Shown here one piece after another: positions 16,983 through 22,738 of a stretch of 22,738 nt of DNA. Positions within the stretch are counted from its first letter, which is position 1. Every line of letters begins with the position of its first letter. A program made the translations under genes and the position numbers. The stretch comes from Isoetes engelmannii. Taxonomy: Eukaryota > Streptophyta > Lycopodiopsida > Isoetales > Isoetaceae. The stretch covers positions 1 to 22,738 of the forward strand of contig JAANSK020255496.1 in the NCBI GenBank assembly GCA_011763485.2. Direction: 5' to 3'. The notes under the pieces were generated by a model. That model was not told where the DNA came from. It saw nothing but the letters and a program-made list of their open reading frames with translations, and searched no databases.

Positions 16983-18614
16983 TGAAAAACCAACCGTGCA
17001 GATGGCACGGATGGCATCAATTGCAGCAATCTTTTCTGATAAGAAATAAAAAGACCACATTTAAAGGCTCCATATTGCCGCAGGTTAAACATGAACATGT
17101 GGTCTCTAAAAAAATGCTGAACTCACTGGTCTGCAAGGTTCATGCTACCACATTATGCTAAACCAGTGGCATCAGATTTTCAATAATGTTTAGCATACTG
17201 TACAACCATGACAAGAGATGTATATAAATGAGGATATCTGCAGATTGCAGAGGAAGTGGGCTAAAAACTATGGGTACTGTTTGCTCTTAGTTTGGGGACT
17301 GGCACTCATGCCAATCATTTGGTAAATAATGTGCTGATAATAATATAGTTTAATTTGCGGCGGAGAATACAATAACATCAGTCAATAAATAGCAGACAAT
17401 AGGAAGAAATATGACATAATCAGACATGTAGCATCCAAGAAATAGGAAGACATGCAGCATTGGAAAACCTTTTGCAGTGTTATCTCTTCAATTGAAATAT
17501 AATTCTCCAGAAAGGTTCATTCCCATATCTGATTTTGTATTTGGGTCTCTGATAAGACTCTACTTAAATAAAAAGTATGCAAAGATAGAAGCTTTGTTAT
17601 GCTACACCTGATGAAATTGCAGGAGACGTTATTTTCTTTCTGCAGATACAAGCCATGCAATTGTCAGCCTCATCATAGCCCTAGCCCACTTTGAAATGGC
17701 CCTTGAATGGCAGATACGAGATCAAAGCGAGGAAGGTGAGGATGCAATGATGCCCTAATCAAAGTGCACCCATTGTTCAACTCAGTCACCCATTGCTCCT
17801 TCAATCCTTGACTTACGGCTCCTTCAATCTTGAGTAACGGAAAATTATAAGAAGCGAGAATGAAATGAAAGAAAAAAGAGAAGCTTTCACCTAGAGATTT
17901 ATATCCGCGGGCTTCTCCGGGTCCGACGAACCTTGCAATTACAAACAATAAACAGTTACGCGTGGTGGTCCTCTATCCGTGGCTAATTTTTAGCCATTTT
18001 CTATTTTTCATAGCCGTAGATCTTAATAAAATAGATCTAATGGTGAAACCTAAGGCCACATTTTTTGATGAGGTGGAGGTGCGACGTGGATAGCCTAAAA
18101 TTGCAAGAAAGGTTGTAGGCTTGATTGGGCTACCGTGCTAAAAATTTAAAGGCAGTATTTGTATTGATAGGAAAATTTGAGACAGTACAATTTAGTACAA
18201 AAAGGGGATTGTCTAAATGATATGTGTAACCTATATAAAAACCATTCTTTAAAGGGAAGCATTAACCTTTAAAATATGAAATACTCGTTGGTCTAAAGTC
18301 GAGCATTTAAACACAAAGATAGTTTCAAAGGAAATATCAGAGACAAGTAGATCGAGATGATCCATCAAACCTGAGTCTCTTTTCTTTGTCTTTCCTTCGA
18401 ATGCCTTGGCCCGATTCGCATTCCTTTTGCTGCTAATTGATTTGCAATTCTTAACTTGAAGTCATGCTCCAATTCTTCATATTGCACTTCCGTTTCCATG
18501 TTCAATCACAAAAGTAGGATGGTTGCAAGAGGAGAATCTACCAAAAGGTCAAAGTCAAGCAAAATTAGAGAATCAAGATAGAGAACTAGGAGAAGGAGAA
18601 CATGCAAATATTGC
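16983..18614. other. No clear gene
   Basis: Mostly AT-rich. An open minus-strand frame at 17673-17948 (91 codons, starting MFVIARFVGPGEARGYKSLG) has no domain I recognise. Near 17970-18130, GGCTAATTTTTAGCC and AGATCTTAATAAAATAGATC form short palindromes as in some MITEs, but matching termini were not found. Confidence 0.45.
18606..18614. repeat. Left target-site duplication of the L1-type LINE
   Basis: AAATATTGC, repeated at 19328-19336. The leading A residues could belong to the tail at the other end. Confidence 0.6.
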
Positions 18615-19327
18615 CTCCATCCAAGTGGCCCTTGGTCATTCCCAGGGACCGACAGAAAGCAGTGTGGAGATGGGTATGGGATAAGCTGCTCCATCCCAAA
18701 GTATCTATTTTATGGTGGCAAGTCATTCATCGTTGTGTGTGAGTCAATATTCTGGTGCACAGATTTGGCTCAGAGGTTTTCGCACTTTGTCCCCTATGTG
18801 CACAGACGGACAAGACGATTGAGCATTGCTTCTTCCTATGTCGCCATGTCAGGCATACTTGGTTGTGGCTTCAAGGCCTCTTTAGCTGCAGTTTGAATAG
18901 CCAACAGGTGTTATTAGCAGCCTATTCAAATGGCTGGGAAAATTTGGTGAAAAGGGCATTTCATTTGGCCTCTGCATGGATCATCTGGTCCATTTGGACA
19001 AGGAGAAACCTTCTCATATTCAAAAGTCTTGCTTGTTCTGATGCACAGGTTCTTCTCGATGCCCAACAACGAATTGCCAAGGCATTCAGGTGCTCGTCAA
19101 CTGCTAATGAGGTAAGGAGCCTTATTTAGGAGCATTATCTTCAGATTCATACTTACTTGTGAGCTTTTGCGTGCTCTTCACACTGCTGAGACGTTGTATT
19201 TTGAGTCGGTTGGATTTGCTTTAGTGGACATTTTCTCCACTGAGTTTTTAGTCCCCATTGTACTTTGTTTGTAACTTTCTCTAGATAATAAGGGCTCGCG
19301 TCCTTCAAAAGAAAATAAAAAATAAAT
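18615..19327 (+). mobile_element. 5'-truncated L1-type LINE (zf-RVT region and 3' end)
   Basis: The plus strand encodes the C-terminal part of a plant L1 polyprotein: WPLVIPRDRQKAVWRWVWDK, KVSILWWQVIH, then the zf-RVT knuckle FALCPLC...TIEHCFFLCRHVRHTW near 18775-18860, then SAWIIWSIWTRRNLLIFKS, ending at TAG 19127-19129. A TGA lies upstream of the knuckle (about 18740). The 3' UTR ends in an A-rich tail (AAAAGAAAATAAAAAATAAA) after AATAAGGGCTCGCGTCCTT. AAATATTGC occurs just before the first LINE codons (18606-18614) and just after the tail (19328-19336), as expected for a target-site duplication. The reverse transcriptase is missing, as usual for an insertion cut short at its 5' end. Confidence 0.85.
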
Positions 19328-19336
19328 AAATATTGC
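19328..19336. repeat. Right target-site duplication of the L1-type LINE
   Basis: AAATATTGC directly after the A-rich tail, matching 18606-18614. Confidence 0.6.
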
Positions 19337-19419
19337 AGATAGCTCAGTGAATGGATATTTGCAAGAACTTCCAAAAGAAATGAATGATTCTTTTAGTCAC
19401 ATTATTAGGAATGTTGTGT

Positions 19420-19500
19420 ACACCGAATGGAGTGGAATGGAATGTAGTAGAATAGAATATATCTTTTAAAGTCCATGAGGACCAAGAGGTCATAGGACAT
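19420..19500 (-). mobile_element. LINE 3' end, minus strand
   Basis: Read on the minus strand: GTCCTATGACC-TCTTGGTCCT, CATGGACTTTAAAAG, then TATTCTATTCTA and TTCCATTCCA units. The LINE at 11125-13066 ends GTCCCATAGGCCAATTGGCC, TCCGTGGACGATAAAAA and TATTCTATTCTA. The same order of a GTCC-box, a GG-CC palindrome, GTGGAC/ATGGAC, an A-run and a pentamer tail points to a related LINE family inserted in the opposite direction. No RT sequence is visible next to it. Confidence 0.5.
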
Positions 19501-19747
19501 GATCATACTAGACAATCCGTAATAAATAAATAAGTAAAGCATGGTGACTACTGAGGGCTCAGCAATTGTGCATCTAGAATATCGAGTATGTATAATGCCA
19601 AGTCATGTGCATATGGTGCTCTGAGAAGTTATGGGAGCGTGGAATGAAATGTCAAATAATGGTTCCTGGCTATCTCAAAAGTAGGACGTTTTAGAAGCGT
19701 ATGGTTTTCATCTTCAATAACATGTAACTGGCAAGATGCACATAATC

Positions 19748-20142
19748 TCACTTCTTGTGGCAATTACGGTCGCTCCCATTTACCTGCCTCAAATTCATAG
19801 CTTGTGGAACCCTGTGCGAGTCGGTGCAATAGCTCCAAACTTTTTTTGGACAAAGAAGCAAGCAAATAAGCTTGTGGTCTTGGTGCCAAATGGGGTTTAT
19901 GCGTACATGATAATGACCAATTTTGAATTGGGCCAAGGCAAATGCATCTCATATCTTTTGAAAAAAATGACCATCCAGATAGTAATCCAAAAGCTCGGGA
20001 TCATCAAAACTTACAAGCACCATGCAATGTTCATGCTGCAAAAACCAGCGAGCAAACCATACATTACAATGCTCTTTCAACACTTTTCCAAATGCCGAAG
20101 AAATCCAACCATGGAAAGTGCGAGAACAACACGAATTAATTA
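19748..20142 (-). pseudogene. Unrecognised coding remnant
   Basis: One minus-strand frame runs about 130 codons with a single internal TGA. It reads SRTFHGWISSAFGKVLKEHC, NVWFARWFLQHEHCMVLVSF, DDPELLDYYLDGHFFQK, then DAFALAQFKIGHYHVRINPI and CPKKVWSYCTDSHRV. The first half vaguely recalls the DUF4283-like N-terminal part of plant LINE ORF1 proteins (a hydrophobic V-x-F-DD/E-x-x-L..L-DG-x-FF pattern), and a LINE 3' end on the same strand lies about 250 bp downstream. That link is speculation. No start codon or splice sites can be assigned. Confidence 0.4.
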
Positions 20143-20149
20143 ATTAGAG

Positions 20150-22738
20150 AAATTTGGTTTTCTCGTTTGACAATGAAATAAGTTGCGACGATCACCTGTA
20201 AACTAAATTGTTGTTTTGCTCGACCAGAATGCAGCGATTGAAGATACAATGTCTGTGTGGGCAAAAAATGAATGCGACGTCCATCAATGTATCGCTATAT
20301 ATTTAGTGACTAGATAGCAATGATGGCTCTAAAAATATAGACGAGAATGCACAAAAATATCGTTGCCATGATTTGTTGAAGAACCTAAACACGTCTTAAA
20401 GAATGGCTTTGGTATGCAAATAGATATAATGCACCAAAAATAAACAAGTTTTGATGCCTAAAATCGGGGGCGCGATCTAAAAACTTATCACAAACAACAT
20501 ACCTAATAGTTTTGTTAAAGCAACACTTAGACATTACAACATTACATAATCCCATAATCAATTCATAATCTCTACTATCAATCCATAATCTACGAGTTCA
20601 AGGTGGAATCAGATGAAATTGAAACAAGAAATAGTCAGCAGAAACACCATGGCGATTTCATTAATCTCTTTGACAGAATACGGGGGTATGCCAAGTTCTT
20701 TAGATATTCTCGTAATGTGCTCCTGGTCTGCCTGTATTGTAACGGTCCTGGCTACTTGATGGGCTACTATACATATTTATGTACGTATGTACACATGTTT
20801 GACATTAATGGAGCATGGAGAGAATATAAGCAAGGGTTGGGCCTCGTTGGAAAATGATTTTTTGCAAGAGGTTTTGCAAAGCATGAAGGCAGAAGGAGCA
20901 ATTTCTGGGCAGTTTTGGTGGCCAAACTTTGGAGCATCGTATCTCGGCGACCAGAGTTCCTTTTTACGTGATATTTATTTTGTTGGAAAGGATTTTGAAT
21001 AGGCTTTCCGGATTGGGTCCGATCAGGCTGGAATTTGTCCATATGGACGAGATATGAAAAAAATATGAGTTAGAATTGACTGCACTGTGTATCTTCTTAT
21101 GCAGTTGGATTTTGGAGCTAGAAGTCGATCCTTTGAGGCGCAAGCAATTGCAAGGGAGGTAGCGATCCATACATAAAGAAAGTCTCAGGTGGAGTTTTTT
21201 TATTATTGATTCATCTGAGGTTGCATATGATATCATTTGTGCATGTGTTTTGTGAGGGTCTGTAAAGGCTATCCTTGGGTCGACAATAATGTGTTATTGC
21301 TTTACTAGGCTATCCTTGGGTTGACAATAATGTGTTATTGCTTTGCTTTGAATGAGGGCATCATATACCTTTAAGCAATTGAAGAGGCTATTTGAAAGAA
21401 GTGTAAATCTGATTGGCAAGAGTTTGATTTGCTATTCAAAGGCTGATTAACCTTCATAAGAGCTCAATGGTAAAGTCTTTGGAAGAATGAATGCTAAGGA
21501 AAGAGGTCGGAAGAGCTATTCGTTGCTTTTAGTTTTTTGTTGTGTCATTGTAAATTTTTCTGTTTCTTTGTGTGCAATTGTCAAATTATTAACAGCCTAG
21601 AAATTGTGGAAAAGACCTAAGAGGGGTTTGAGGTCTAAGGGTTGTGGTATCAACACATGTTAACAAGTAGATTAGTTGCAGGATACGCAGGAGATCTGGA
21701 TGATTTTGTAGTAGCACAATAAGAACATTCATTGTTTGAATAATTGTTTAACTAAGAAAAGCTTGTAATTTCATGGAAACAATTCTAAGAATTCGGATAA
21801 AGTATAATGCTTGGCTCGTAGAGATGGGGTATGCCAGGAAGTAGCCCAGCATAGCTATGGAGCAGCAATGACCACTCGACATCAAGGATAATTAAGTTTG
21901 GCATCAAGGATAAGGCTTCATCACTTATTTGGCGGCTTCAACGTGGTATTGGATGTTTAGACAAACTTGGCAAGGGATCACATGTCAAAAATATGGTAAG
22001 CTATAAGGGCTAATAGATTTAATGAAAGCTAATGAAACCACATTCCTTATAGGGAAAATTGTTACTATGAAATGTTGCTTTGTATTGCGCATGTAGGGTA
22101 AGCTTTTGCTTATGGGCAAACTATTGCGGCATGGCTAGAGTGTGATTAGGATTACGAGCATCATCAACACTTGATCTCCTAGACACATGTAGTAAATGAT
22201 CTAATAAACTTCACATATCTTTGTCTTTGGTATTGCATCACTTGTGTCTCCGTATTTGAGGTCTATTGGATCCTCCAGGATTGGGCTTGCAGGTTTAGTG
22301 GCTTGGGTTGCTCCAGCATGTTCATGTTCATCTGTGTTTCTATGTTGTATTCTTATGCTCCGTGACACCAGACATAGTTCTCATGGCAAGGATGCTATGT
22401 CAGTTAACTCTTGGACTCCCATGGTAAGAGATCCTCTAGCGCTAGACGTGGGCTGGGAAGAGTACGCACATACGAGGTTCACCCCACCACCCTGCAACAG
22501 GGCTTGGAATGTAAGCTGGCTGGGCATTATTCTGCTAACAGGGCCTGTATGTAGGCTGGTTGAGATTCAAAGTTTCTATCAATAGTGTTTTGCATTTCAA
22601 GTTTGTGGTTTGGAATTACATTATTATAGTTTGAGTTTCAGTTTGTGGTTTGGGATTTTACTTTTGAGGTTTATATATACATATTCACCACTAAGATTGA
22701 TAATCAGCTATTGTTTCATTTTTCTCAGATGCAACTCT
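20150..22738. other. No gene seen; AT-rich flank with a 41-bp tandem duplication
   Basis: Open frames here are short and without motifs. Noted: the tandem pair at 21266-21347, and AGTTTGTGGTTTGG occurring twice near 22597-22650. Around 20860-21060 the composition resembles untranslated retroelement sequence, but no ends or protein motifs support a call. Confidence 0.5.
21266..21347. repeat. Tandem duplication, 41 bp x 2
   Basis: Both copies begin AGGCTATCCTTGGGT and contain ACAATAATGTGTTATTGCTT; they differ by only a few bases. Confidence 0.9.

Noticed and set aside
17960-18140. Possible MITE with palindromes GGCTAATTTTTAGCC and AGATCT pairs
   Set aside because: I could not find matching terminal inverted repeats or a target duplication.
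20860-21060. Sequence reminiscent of retroelement untranslated regions
   Set aside because: No termini, primer site or protein motif visible, so no element can be called.

Overview
The window looks like nuclear DNA of a land plant with a large, repeat-filled genome. Evidence: plant-type U6 and U2 snRNA sequences, the end of a plant LRR receptor-like protein, and intron-bearing pieces of an auxin response factor, a plant signal-peptide-peptidase-like protease (SPPL1 type) and a PPR protein, set among LINEs, a MITE and many local duplications. The PPR and LINE wording reminds me of ferns, but this is only an impression. The sequence is AT-rich and shows no bacterial, organellar or CRISPR features.

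Layout. 1-177: last exon of an LRR protein, on the + strand. 178-1150: non-coding, with three short tandem duplications. 1619-2694: unrecognised minus-strand coding remnant, split by a 391-bp hAT-type MITE (2092-2482) with an 8-bp target duplication. 3000-5545: a row of three unrelated, partial, intron-retaining minus-strand gene fragments (ARF PB1 domain, SPO22/ZIP4-like helical repeat protein, SPPL protease). 5550-7860: no clear gene. 7900-8145: complex tandem repeat. 8205-8345: U2-like snRNA gene (minus) with a plausible plant snRNA promoter. 8811-8906: U6-like sequence (+) with altered catalytic bases. 9361-9560 and 10495-10710: tandem repeats. 10948-11120: PPR fragment (minus). 11125-13066: decayed LINE with reverse transcriptase and zinc knuckle (+). 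13315-13870: good but unrecognised coding stretch (+). 13896-16982: locus built from repeated direct duplications (units A, A', B, B', A''). 18615-19327: 5'-truncated L1-type LINE with target duplications. 19420-19500: second LINE 3' end (minus). 19748-20142: unrecognised minus-strand coding remnant. 20150-22738: no gene seen, one 41-bp tandem duplication.

Nothing here forms an operon-like or cooperating system. The picture is one functional gene end at the left edge, possibly one functional U2-type gene, and a field of pseudogene pieces and transposon insertions. The most unusual parts are the same-strand cluster of three gene fragments, the divergent U2/U6 pair, and the nested duplications at 14-17 kb whose product I could not identify.
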